52,794 nucleotides of DNA from positions 17,652 through 70,445 of the forward strand of contig PASR01000009.1 in the NCBI GenBank assembly GCA_002713365.1. The letters run 5' to 3'. Positions 26,488 to 34,782 of this stretch are shown here, one piece after another; the first letter of the stretch is position 1, and every line of letters starts with the position of its first letter. The stretch is from Rhodospirillaceae bacterium. Lineage in GTDB: Bacteria; Pseudomonadota; Alphaproteobacteria; UBA6615. The position numbers and the translations under genes are program-made. The notes under the pieces are model-generated. The model saw only the letters and a list, made by a program, of their open reading frames with translations. It was not told the origin of the DNA and did no database searches.

Positions 26488-27225
26488 ATGTCTAGAGTTT
26501 TAATAGTTACTGGAGGTAGCCGAGGACTGGGAGCGGCTACTTGCATTGAAGCAGCTAAAGCAGGATATGAATATATTTGTGTAAACTATATAAGTAATAA
26601 ACCTCGTGCTGACCAAGTTGTTAATGATTGCCTAAAGGCTGGAGCGAAGGCGATTGCTGTTCAAGCTGATGTAAGCAAAGAAGCCGATGTTGTGCGCCTA
26701 TTCAATACGGTTGACGAAAAACTCGGAAAGGTTACACATTTAGTTAATAGTGCGGGTATTATTGGACCTTATGGTAGAGTAGACGAAATAAAAGCCGATG
26801 ATCTAGCACCACTATGGTCTTTAAACATCACCGCGATGTTCACCTGTTGCCGTGAAGCAATAAAACGAATGTCAACCAAGCATGGAGGAACAGGTGGAGC
26901 AATAGTCAACGTATCATCAGCTTCTTCGCACCTTGGAGGTCCAGGAGTAAATGTGTCCTATGCAGCGTCGAAAGGAGCTGTAGACTCTTTTAACTGGGGT
27001 CTAGCCCAAGAGGTTGCTGCAGAAGCCATTAGAGTGAACTCAGTAAGTCCAGGAGTAATAGATACTGAGATCCAACCTCCTGGACGTGTTGAAAAAGTAG
27101 GACCAATTCTGCCAATGCAACGAGTAGGAGAAGCAAAAGAAGTTGCGGCAGCCATTATATTCTTATTGTCAGATGGAGCATCATATATTGCTGGAACCAA
27201 AGTAAATGTTTCAGGCGCACGTTAA
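26488..27225 (+). CDS. Short-chain dehydrogenase/reductase
   Basis: A 245-aa classical SDR. The cofactor motif TGGSRGLGAA is at 8-17, VNSAG at 86-90, the catalytic serine is in NVSSASSH, and Y158/K162 are in YAASK. The end VAAAIIFLLSDGASYIAGTKVNVSG is typical of 3-oxoacyl-ACP reductase-like or glucose dehydrogenase-like SDRs. The substrate is open. AGGAG lies 7 nt upstream of the ATG. Its TAA overlaps the TAA of the convergent MDR gene: the two stop codons share a palindromic TTAA. Confidence 0.9.
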   Translation: MSRVLIVTGGSRGLGAATCIEAAKAGYEYICVNYISNKPRADQVVNDCLKAGAKAIAVQADVSKEADVVRLFNTVDEKLGKVTHLVNSAGIIGPYGRVDEIKADDLAPLWSLNITAMFTCCREAIKRMSTKHGGTGGAIVNVSSASSHLGGPGVNVSYAASKGAVDSFNWGLAQEVAAEAIRVNSVSPGVIDTEIQPPGRVEKVGPILPMQRVGEAKEVAAAIIFLLSDGASYIAGTKVNVSGAR

Positions 27226-28235
27226 ATATTTATTGCAATTTTTCCAAAATGTTTGCCAGTTCGCATATATTCAAGGGCAGCAGGCAATTCATCAAGACTA
27301 AATTGTCTGTCATCTAAAGCTGGCCGCAACTTATGTTGATCTATAGAGCGAAGCATATTTTGAAATTGTTCTAAACTACCGCATGTAACTCCTTCTAATC
27401 TAATTTTCCTTGTAACAACTAATGGTAGCCGAAACTCATGATTAGCGCCAGAAAGCACACCAATTAGACAAACTGCACCACCAGGGCGAACGGCCTTTAT
27501 TGATTGTTCTAAAGTTCCAGCCCCTCCAACTTCAACGACTAAATCCACACCACGTCCATTGCTTATGTCGCGCGCTGTCTTAGCCCAATTCTTATTCTGA
27601 GTGTAGTTTATTTTATGGTCAGCTCCGATAGAACTTATTCTATCAAGTTTAACATCAGATGACGAAGTAGAAATAACCTGAGCGCCAGATAATTTGGCAA
27701 ATTGTAATGCAAATACAGATACCCCACCTGTTCCTTGAGTAATAACTATGTCGCCAGATTTTGTATGACCCTGATCTACTATTGCACTCCATGCTGTAAG
27801 AGCCGCACAAGGAAGGGCTGCGGCCTCAGCATCAGTCAGGTGCTTTGGGGTATGGCATAAGCCATATTCAGGAAATACTCTATATTCCGAAGCAACTCCA
27901 TCTAGAACCCCACCTAGACCCGATTTCATATTCTCTTGATTAGGTTCTCCAGCCAACCATTCTTGAAAAAAGTTTCCAACTACTCTGTCACCTATCTTAA
28001 AACTAGAAACACCTTCTCCAACTTGAGTTACTATTCCCGCTCCATCCGAAAGTGGAATAAAATCAACGGTTCGCTGTTTTGATCCGTAGCCGCCTTCAAC
28101 GGTTAATAAGTCACGATAATTAAGCGTAGCAGCGCGCATGCGAACTAAAACTTCTCCATACTTTGGTTCAGGGTCCGGACGTTTAACTACAGTAAGGTTT
28201 TTTATGCCAGGCTCATTAACAATAGCGACGCGCAT
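27222..28235 (-). CDS. MDR NAD(P)-dependent alcohol dehydrogenase/quinone reductase
   Basis: A 337-aa medium-chain dehydrogenase with a GroES-like N-terminus (LNYRDLLTVEGGYG, PLSDGAGIVTQVGEG). The Rossmann motif is ITQGTGGVSVFALQFAKLSGA, and GRGVDLVVEVGGAGTLEQSI follows. The end YMRTGKHFGKIAINI is a standard MDR C-terminus. Structural zinc cysteines are not evident. GAGGAAG precedes the ATG. It is the last gene of the long minus-strand run, 45 nt downstream of the PaaK-like ligase, so it probably acts in the same pathway. Confidence 0.9.
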   Translation of the reverse strand: MRVAIVNEPGIKNLTVVKRPDPEPKYGEVLVRMRAATLNYRDLLTVEGGYGSKQRTVDFIPLSDGAGIVTQVGEGVSSFKIGDRVVGNFFQEWLAGEPNQENMKSGLGGVLDGVASEYRVFPEYGLCHTPKHLTDAEAAALPCAALTAWSAIVDQGHTKSGDIVITQGTGGVSVFALQFAKLSGAQVISTSSSDVKLDRISSIGADHKINYTQNKNWAKTARDISNGRGVDLVVEVGGAGTLEQSIKAVRPGGAVCLIGVLSGANHEFRLPLVVTRKIRLEGVTCGSLEQFQNMLRSIDQHKLRPALDDRQFSLDELPAALEYMRTGKHFGKIAINI

Positions 28236-28280
28236 TATACTTCCTCAGCTAGTTAAAAATTTATGAGACGTAAATGGCAA

Positions 28281-29534
28281 TTAATCCATCTCACGTCTAT
28301 CGTCAATGATCATACCGTCATTATCTAGACTATTTTTGGGCACGGCCTCAATATTACCCTTTAGCTTAGTAACTGAGGTCAGTGTATTAGATATTGCTTC
28401 TAATACTTCCGAATTTAATGAATTACATTCAATTTTTAATGTCATAACATCCTGTTGGCCATCACGAGAAACTACCAATCGAGAACGAAGAATTTCTGGG
28501 TACCTTTTAGAGATAATATCAACTTGCTGAGGACTTACGAACATGCCTTTTATCTTAGTTGTTTGATCGGCACGTCCCATCCAGCCCTTTATACGCATAT
28601 TAGTTCGACCACACGGACTGAGCCCTGGCAAAGCGGCAGATAAATCTCCAGTTGCAAACCTGATTAGTGGATATTCTGGTTTTAAAGTTGTTACAACCAC
28701 CTCACCAACTTCACCCAATGAAACTAGATCTCCGGTTCCCGGCCTTACAATTTCAACTATTATGTCTTCAGCAATCACCATTCCTTCGCATATATTGCCA
28801 TTTAAATTAGTTTCATAACTAATTAAACCCAGCTCAGCAGTTGCATAACATTGCTGTACCTTAATGCCTCTACTTTCTAGTTCTTCCCTTAAAGTTAATG
28901 GTAACGCAGCGCCAGAAACTAAAGCTTTTTCAATTGATGTAATATCTCTATTTAATTCTTTACCTTTATCCAGTAAAACTTTCAAATAATCGGGAACCCC
29001 AGTGTATGCGGTCGGTTTTACCGCTTCAATAATTTGTAGTTGTTGCTCAGTATTGCCAGTGCCAGCAGGTATTACAGGACATCCAATCAAATGAGCTGCT
29101 GATTCTAGCATGGCTCCTGCCGGAGTTAGATGATATGAAAAACTGTTGTGAACGATATCTTTATTATTAAAACTGGCGGCACATAAGGCTCTCGCAAGTC
29201 TCCAGTAATCCTGTCTCTTTCCCTGGGGTTCATAGATTGGGCCAGGTGAAGTAAATATTCTAAATAAATTTTCTATAGGAAGTGCTAGCAGGCCACCAAA
29301 CGGTTGAGCCTGTTTTTGTAACTCCACAATACTATTTTTTCTTAAAATAGGTAATTTAGAAAGATCTTGCCTATCGCTGATATTTATTGAATTAACATCT
29401 TTCAAAGAGTCAGCATAATAACTTGAGTTAATCTTGGCGTGGTTAATTTGTCGACGCAAATCCCTAAATAAATTAATTTCACGCGTCTCTTGATCCTGAA
29501 TTTCAAAATCATCTAAATAAATTGTATCAGTCAT
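28281..29534 (-). CDS. Phenylacetate-CoA ligase (PaaK)-like adenylate-forming protein
   Basis: A 417-aa member of the PaaK-like branch of adenylate-forming enzymes. QCYATAELGLISYE and LIRFATGDLSA are the family core motifs, and GRADQTTKIKGMFVSPQQV is the C-terminal hinge and lid. The glycine-rich nucleotide loop, normally TSSGTTGxP, reads TSPGPIYEPQG at 95-105, so the usual phosphate-contacting TTG and lysine are absent. The protein may still adenylate acids, or may have lost that step. It lies in the common Liv/CoA-ligase neighbourhood downstream of LivF (40 nt). Only a weak AGGT ribosome site is visible. Confidence 0.87.
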   Translation of the reverse strand: MTDTIYLDDFEIQDQETREINLFRDLRRQINHAKINSSYYADSLKDVNSINISDRQDLSKLPILRKNSIVELQKQAQPFGGLLALPIENLFRIFTSPGPIYEPQGKRQDYWRLARALCAASFNNKDIVHNSFSYHLTPAGAMLESAAHLIGCPVIPAGTGNTEQQLQIIEAVKPTAYTGVPDYLKVLLDKGKELNRDITSIEKALVSGAALPLTLREELESRGIKVQQCYATAELGLISYETNLNGNICEGMVIAEDIIVEIVRPGTGDLVSLGEVGEVVVTTLKPEYPLIRFATGDLSAALPGLSPCGRTNMRIKGWMGRADQTTKIKGMFVSPQQVDIISKRYPEILRSRLVVSRDGQQDVMTLKIECNSLNSEVLEAISNTLTSVTKLKGNIEAVPKNSLDNDGMIIDDRREMD

Positions 29535-29574
29535 AATACCTATGTAAGAAAAATAACAATATCAATATTAAAAG

Positions 29575-30426
29575 TTATGCTAACCATCGTTTTCTTCTTC
29601 TATAGTGCTTTACATTTCGGTAATTACGCCTCCCAGAACTTGATAATCCAAGGTAAAATTCTTTTACATCTTCGTTATCCCTTAAAGATTTTGCATCACC
29701 ATCTAATACAACCCTTCCATTTTCCAATATATACCCATAGTCGGCATGTTGCAGAGCTACATTAGTATTTTGTTCAGCAAGTAAAAAAGTAACTCCTTCT
29801 TTTTTATTAAGTTGATCAACAATATCAAAAATTTCTTCCACTAGTTGGGGTGCAAGTCCCATTGATGGCTCATCAAGTAAAATCATGCGAGGTCGTGCCA
29901 TTAAAGCTCTTCCCACTGCGCACATCTGTTGCTCACCTCCAGATGTATAACCAGCCTGAGCGCTAGACCGCTCCCTAAGTCTGGGAAAATAGTTATAAAC
30001 TTTTTCTAAGTCTTCTCTAATTTTTGTTGTGCCATCTTTCCGTACATACGCACCTGCCAAAAGATTTTCTTCAATGGTTAGATGTTCAAAGCAGTGCCTA
30101 CCCTCCATTACCTGAACAACCCCAAGCTTTACCAAATCATTAGGAGTTAGGTTTTGTATACGCTTACCATCTAGTTCAATAGTTCCCTTAGTAACATCCC
30201 CACGTTCGGCCCGAAGTAAATTAGAAACAGCCTTTAAGGTTGTAGTCTTTCCAGCTCCATTGGCTCCCAATAGGGCCACTATACTTCCTTTAGGAACATC
30301 AAGAGATACACCTTTTAACACCAAAATTACATGATCATAAATAACTTCAACATTATTAAGACGAAGCACCAGCGGCTGCTTATCTTCAGCCGCTGGCGTA
30401 TCATTTAGTGATGATTCTTTGACCAT
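29575..30426 (-). CDS. livF: LivF-type ABC transporter ATP-binding protein
   Basis: A 283-aa nucleotide-binding subunit of a branched-chain amino acid-type importer. Walker A LGANGAGKTTT starts at residue 53, the signature is TSGGEQQMCAVGRALMARP, and Walker B is RMILLDEPSMGLAP with LLAEQNT as the H-loop equivalent. A basic C-terminal extension (SSGRRNYRNVKHYRRRKRW) is longer than E. coli LivF. It works with LivG, LivH, LivM and the binding protein encoded just upstream (21 nt). The substrate is inferred to be an organic or aromatic acid because acyl-CoA ligases flank the cassette. Confidence 0.92.
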   Translation of the reverse strand: MVKESSLNDTPAAEDKQPLVLRLNNVEVIYDHVILVLKGVSLDVPKGSIVALLGANGAGKTTTLKAVSNLLRAERGDVTKGTIELDGKRIQNLTPNDLVKLGVVQVMEGRHCFEHLTIEENLLAGAYVRKDGTTKIREDLEKVYNYFPRLRERSSAQAGYTSGGEQQMCAVGRALMARPRMILLDEPSMGLAPQLVEEIFDIVDQLNKKEGVTFLLAEQNTNVALQHADYGYILENGRVVLDGDAKSLRDNEDVKEFYLGLSSSGRRNYRNVKHYRRRKRWLA

Positions 30427-30447
30427 ATTTAAATAGCCACCTACAAT

Positions 30448-31764
30448 TTAACAACTACGCGGCTTAATCCCGTTCTCAGTTGCATAAGCTGCAGCAGCCT
30501 TCTCAACCATCGGCCTTACAACTTCACGTATTGGGGACACCCAATCACTTACAATGTTCCACTTACTACCATCCCATTGTTGAATGATTATAGGACCACC
30601 GGTTTCGTGATCAGAACAGCTAACCTTAACAGGCTTAGTAAACCCTTCCATTCCCATCTCTTTAAGACGGTTTTCAGTGATGTTAAGATTCTCAAGCCCC
30701 CATCTTACTTCAGCTCCAGTAAGTGCACGATTTCCGTACTTGGCTTGCGCAGTTCTAATAGCCTCTACAGCAAACATAGCGTTTACAATTGTCCTATTAT
30801 AAAGAACTTCTCCAAAGCTATTTTTCTTGGCCTTAGACATATCCCCTCCATAAACATGCTTTATAATATCACTATGCACAGGATAATCACTTGTGGGCGA
30901 ATGAAAAGTTGCAGATTTATAGCCCTTAGCGCCAGCTGCAGCAGGTACAACATCTGCATCAGAGCCAGACCACCAGTTTCCTACAAAATGGTCCATAGGA
31001 TACCTTATTGAGGCTGCTTCTTTAATAGCTACTTGGTTCATCACACCCCAACCGGACATAAATACCCAATCTGGTTTAGCACGACGAATCTGTAACCAGG
31101 TTGCCTTCTGTTCTTGGCCTGGATGATCAACTGCAAGCAGAACTAGTTCATAGCCATACTTTTTAGAAAGCGCCTGGAGGGTTGGGTTTGCTTCTTTACC
31201 ATAAGCGGAATTATGATAAACATGCGCTATCTTTTTACCCTTTAGGTTTTTCTCACCTCCCTCTTGTTGAGCAACATATCGAATAAAGGCTGATGCCTGA
31301 CTCCAATAAGTTGTAGGAAAGTTAAACACCCATTTAAAAACCCTGCCATCAGCTGCTGCAGTTCGACCATATCCCATGGAGAGAATAGGAACCTCATCGA
31401 CGGAAGCTTTAGGAATTAGCTGATAAGTTATACCAGTCGAGAAAGGATTTACTAAAGAAGCACCAGTTGAACCCTTATTTTTAAGTTTTTCATAACACTC
31501 TACGCCTAATTTCGTGTTATATTCGGTCTCGCATTCTTCAAATGTTATTTTAACACCGTTGATACCACCATCCCGATTATTAATCATGGTGTAGTAGTCT
31601 CTAAATCCATTTGCTACAGGTATTCCGCTAGGCGCATATGGGCCGGTGCGGTAAACTAGCATAGGTATGAACTGCTCATCAGCTTCTACCACTGGAGTTG
31701 TTGCCACTACCCCGGTTATTCCTATAACAGCCCCAAGTAGCATAAGTATCAAATTACGAAGCAT
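30448..31764 (-). CDS. LivK-type periplasmic substrate-binding protein
   Basis: 438 aa from the ATG at 31764, which has a strong GGGAGGT at 9 nt; an upstream in-frame extension to 31902 would run into livM and lacks a signal peptide. The first 28 residues (LRNLILMLLGAVIGITGVVATTP) are a signal peptide. The rest is a type I periplasmic binding fold: YRTGPYAPSGIPVANGFRDYYTMIN, then ECETEYNTKLGVECYEKLKNKG. Larger than LivK itself (about 370 aa), like binding proteins of the aromatic/fatty-acid Liv cassettes. The pocket specificity cannot be read from sequence. It sits between livM (119 nt) and livF. Confidence 0.92.
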   Translation of the reverse strand: MLRNLILMLLGAVIGITGVVATTPVVEADEQFIPMLVYRTGPYAPSGIPVANGFRDYYTMINNRDGGINGVKITFEECETEYNTKLGVECYEKLKNKGSTGASLVNPFSTGITYQLIPKASVDEVPILSMGYGRTAAADGRVFKWVFNFPTTYWSQASAFIRYVAQQEGGEKNLKGKKIAHVYHNSAYGKEANPTLQALSKKYGYELVLLAVDHPGQEQKATWLQIRRAKPDWVFMSGWGVMNQVAIKEAASIRYPMDHFVGNWWSGSDADVVPAAAGAKGYKSATFHSPTSDYPVHSDIIKHVYGGDMSKAKKNSFGEVLYNRTIVNAMFAVEAIRTAQAKYGNRALTGAEVRWGLENLNITENRLKEMGMEGFTKPVKVSCSDHETGGPIIIQQWDGSKWNIVSDWVSPIREVVRPMVEKAAAAYATENGIKPRSC

Positions 31765-31883
31765 TTTGAAGTACCTCCCTGTCGTCTTTGTTATTATAAT
31801 CAATGTTTTCTGCCCTATTAAGCTATCATGACAGTTTACTTCGTCAATAACCTGGAGTTCCTCAATTAGTATTAGCCTTCGTT

Positions 31884-32960
31884 TCAATAAGGGAATGGCC
31901 ATAGACGTAGTTTCTCTTTCAAAATCTGCAACAAACGCGCCAAACCATGAGGTTCAACAATAAGAAAAAATATAATAAGAGAACCAAACATCATGATCTC
32001 AATATGCTTTTGCATATCAATTGGCATTGATAGACCAACTAACTGAGGGGCGTTCGTAAGAAATATAGGTAGACCAACTATAAATGTTGCTCCAAGGAAC
32101 GAGCCCAGGATACTGCCCAATCCACCTATAATAATCATAAATAAAACATTAAAAGATTCATTAATAGAAAATGCTTCTGTTTCTGCACTGCCAAGCCATA
32201 GAAAAACCATCATCGCCCCAGCCAACCCGCAGTAGAAAGAGCTAACGGCAAAAGCTATAAGCTTAGTTTGAAAAGGGCGAATACCTATAATTTCAGCAGC
32301 AATATCCATATCACGTACAGCCATCCAGGATCTTCCAAGACGACCCCGAACTAAATTTTTAGCTATAAAGGCAAAAATAATTACTATAAATAGTGTAACT
32401 AGGTACCTTGTTTCTGCGCTGGCCATAGGCCCCGTGATTACAACTCCAAACATCTCACGTGGTGGAGCAGTTATAGTACCCGATGAATTATAATTATAAA
32501 ACCAAGCAACTTTGTTGAACATCCATAAAAGAAAAAATTGCGAGGCTAGGGTTGCTACCGCTAGATAGAATCCCTTGATACGCAAACTCGGTATACCGAA
32601 GATAAGACCAACAAATGCAGCAATCAAACCTGCTAATAAAAATACAATAATAATATTGATATCTGGGAAAGCCGTCGTCAGCTTATATGTCATATAAGCG
32701 CCGACTGCCATGAACCCCCCGGTGCCAAGAGATAACTGTCCAGCGTAACCGACGAGCAGATTAAGACCAATGGCCGCTAAGGAAAAAATTAATAGCGGTA
32801 TCATAACCGCTTGCAAGAGGTACTCACTTGCTAAAACAGGAATAACAAAAATAGCAATAACTATAATTAAAGATACAAACCACCGATCTTGGGCAATCGG
32901 AAATACTGACTGATCGGCCGCATAGCTAATCTTAAATTGTCCAGTCTCGCGGTAAAGCAT
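31884..32960 (-). CDS. livM: LivM-type ABC permease
   Basis: A 358-aa inner-membrane permease with about nine to ten helices. Family landmarks are AIGLNLLVGYAGQLSLGTGGFMAVGAY, IPSLRIKGFYLAVATLASQFF, GRLGRSWMAVRDMDIAAEIIGI and MIIIGGLGSILGSFLGA. It pairs with LivH to form the channel. GGGGAGG lies 7 nt before the ATG, one of the best ribosome sites in the operon. It lies 12 nt downstream of livH. Confidence 0.93.
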   Translation of the reverse strand: MLYRETGQFKISYAADQSVFPIAQDRWFVSLIIVIAIFVIPVLASEYLLQAVMIPLLIFSLAAIGLNLLVGYAGQLSLGTGGFMAVGAYMTYKLTTAFPDINIIIVFLLAGLIAAFVGLIFGIPSLRIKGFYLAVATLASQFFLLWMFNKVAWFYNYNSSGTITAPPREMFGVVITGPMASAETRYLVTLFIVIIFAFIAKNLVRGRLGRSWMAVRDMDIAAEIIGIRPFQTKLIAFAVSSFYCGLAGAMMVFLWLGSAETEAFSINESFNVLFMIIIGGLGSILGSFLGATFIVGLPIFLTNAPQLVGLSMPIDMQKHIEIMMFGSLIIFFLIVEPHGLARLLQILKEKLRLWPFPY

Positions 32961-32972
32961 ACTTAACCTCCC

Positions 32973-33917
32973 CTAAACCCTCTCTATTATTCGCTCACCG
33001 AACAAACCCTGAGGCCTGAAAAGCAAAAACGCCAATGCCAGCACATATGCAAACCAATTTTCTATAGCGCCACCTACTAACGGCCTCCAATAAATTTCTG
33101 CTATTTTTTCTCCTACTCCAATAATTAGACCTCCGACAATTGCTCCTGGCACAGATGTAAAACCGCCTAGAATTAAAACTGGCAATGCTTTAAGCGCAAT
33201 CAATGAAAGTGAAAACTGAACTCCACTCTTAGCTCCCCACATTATTCCTGCCACCAAACCCACAAAACCAGCCACTGACCAAACTATAATCCATATTGTC
33301 TTAAGAGGTATTCCTACTGCCATGGCCGCCTGATGATCGTCAGCGACTGCCCTTAAGGCTCGACCAATACGAGTATAATGAAAAAAAACGGCTAACACTC
33401 CTACGAGTATGGCGCCTGACCCTGCCGCAAATAAATCAAATTCATTTAGCAGTAAACCAGCCACCTCAAAAGACTGATTAGGAATGCCAAGATCAAGTGG
33501 TTTTACATTACTGCCCCATAGCGTTTCGCCGAAGCCTTGCAGAAGGAACGTTAAGCCTATAGTTGCCATAAATAAAATAATGTCTTCCTGATTGATAAGA
33601 TGCCTCAGCATGAAGCGCTCTATTAGAAAGGCAAGAATTATCATAACGATAATTGTTAACAACAAAGCCAACCAAATAGGGAATCCTTGTTCTATAAACC
33701 CTACTAAATTTAAAGCAGCGAAAAGTACCATTGCACCCTGAGCAAAGTTAAACACTCCAGAAGCCTTAAAAATTAATACGAAACCAAGCGCCACCAAAGA
33801 ATACATAACGCCTGTAAGTAACCCGCTAATAACTACCTCAGCAAAGAAAATAGGATAAGAAAATATTTCTACTAAAGGATTAACAAACACAAGATTTAGG
33901 AAGCTGATAATTTCCAT
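32973..33917 (-). CDS. livH: LivH-type ABC permease
   Basis: A 314-aa inner-membrane permease. SGLLTGVMYSLVALGFVLIFKASGVFNFAQGAM is the diagnostic N-terminal block. GRALRAVADDHQAAMAVGIPLKTI is the cytoplasmic coupling loop, and GGFTSVPGAIVGGLIIGVGEKIAE follows near the C-terminus. Eight or so helices. It partners LivM and the LivF/LivG ATPases. GAGG is 7 nt before the ATG. Only 9 nt separate it from livG, indicating cotranscription. Confidence 0.93.
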   Translation of the reverse strand: MEIISFLNLVFVNPLVEIFSYPIFFAEVVISGLLTGVMYSLVALGFVLIFKASGVFNFAQGAMVLFAALNLVGFIEQGFPIWLALLLTIIVMIILAFLIERFMLRHLINQEDIILFMATIGLTFLLQGFGETLWGSNVKPLDLGIPNQSFEVAGLLLNEFDLFAAGSGAILVGVLAVFFHYTRIGRALRAVADDHQAAMAVGIPLKTIWIIVWSVAGFVGLVAGIMWGAKSGVQFSLSLIALKALPVLILGGFTSVPGAIVGGLIIGVGEKIAEIYWRPLVGGAIENWFAYVLALAFLLFRPQGLFGERIIERV

Positions 33918-33926
33918 GAAACGCCT

Positions 33927-34739
33927 CTAATTACTATGACTTACGCCAAGGTAGGCATCAATTACACCTTGATTTGCTCTCACCTGGTCTGGCGTACCGT
34001 CAGCAATCTTACGGCCATAATTTAGCACAACCACACGATCTGATAGGTCCATAACGACACCCATGTCATGCTCTATAAGCGCAATAGTAGTGCCAAATTC
34101 TTCATTAACATCAATTATAAACCTGCACATATCTTCCTTTTCTTCTACATTCATGCCCGCCATAGGTTCGTCTAGCAATAAAAGATCGGGTTTTGCGGCT
34201 AGAGCTCGTCCTAATTCGACGCGTTTCTGCAGTCCATACGGCAACTTTCCGACGGGGGTCTTACGAATTGCTTCGATTTCTAAGAAATCTATTACTTGTT
34301 CAGCTATCTCACGATTAATAATCTCTTCGTTCCGTGCTGGCCCCCAATAAAGAGCCTGCCAGAGCAAGCCCCTACGCATCTTAAGAATTCTACCTGTCAT
34401 AATATTATCAAGAGTTGTCATTCCCTTAAACAAAGCAATATTTTGGAAAGTCCGAGAAATTCCTTGAGACGCTGCCTTATGCGGACTCATTTTTTTTCTT
34501 ACTTCTTCTTTATATTTTATTGTACCTTTTTGAGGATGATAAAAACCATTAATGACATTTAGCATCGAGGATTTACCAGCACCGTTTGGACCAATTATTG
34601 CTCGAATTTCACCCTTATAAATATCAAAGCTAACATCACTTAATGCCTGAACACCTCCAAAAGCTAATGACACTTCAGCAATATCTAATAAAACTTCTTT
34701 ATGCTCTCCTTGAATAGGTGCGGATTCAGCTTCAATCAT
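33927..34739 (-). CDS. livG: LivG-type ABC transporter ATP-binding protein
   Basis: About 270 aa. I start at the ATG at 34739 with TTGGTGA just upstream; a GTG at 34751 is an alternative. Walker A is IIGPNGAGKSS, FQNIALFKGMTTLDNIMTG is the Q-loop region characteristic of LivG, the ABC signature is the usual LivG variant PYGLQKRVELGRAL, and Walker B is LLLLDEPMAGM with the H-loop LIEHDM. It energises import with LivF. It lies 31-43 nt downstream of the acyl-CoA ligase. Confidence 0.93.
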   Translation of the reverse strand: MIEAESAPIQGEHKEVLLDIAEVSLAFGGVQALSDVSFDIYKGEIRAIIGPNGAGKSSMLNVINGFYHPQKGTIKYKEEVRKKMSPHKAASQGISRTFQNIALFKGMTTLDNIMTGRILKMRRGLLWQALYWGPARNEEIINREIAEQVIDFLEIEAIRKTPVGKLPYGLQKRVELGRALAAKPDLLLLDEPMAGMNVEEKEDMCRFIIDVNEEFGTTIALIEHDMGVVMDLSDRVVVLNYGRKIADGTPDQVRANQGVIDAYLGVSHSN

Positions 34740-34782
34740 ATTGATCACCAATTACTACTCAGCATATTTACTAACCATCTCA

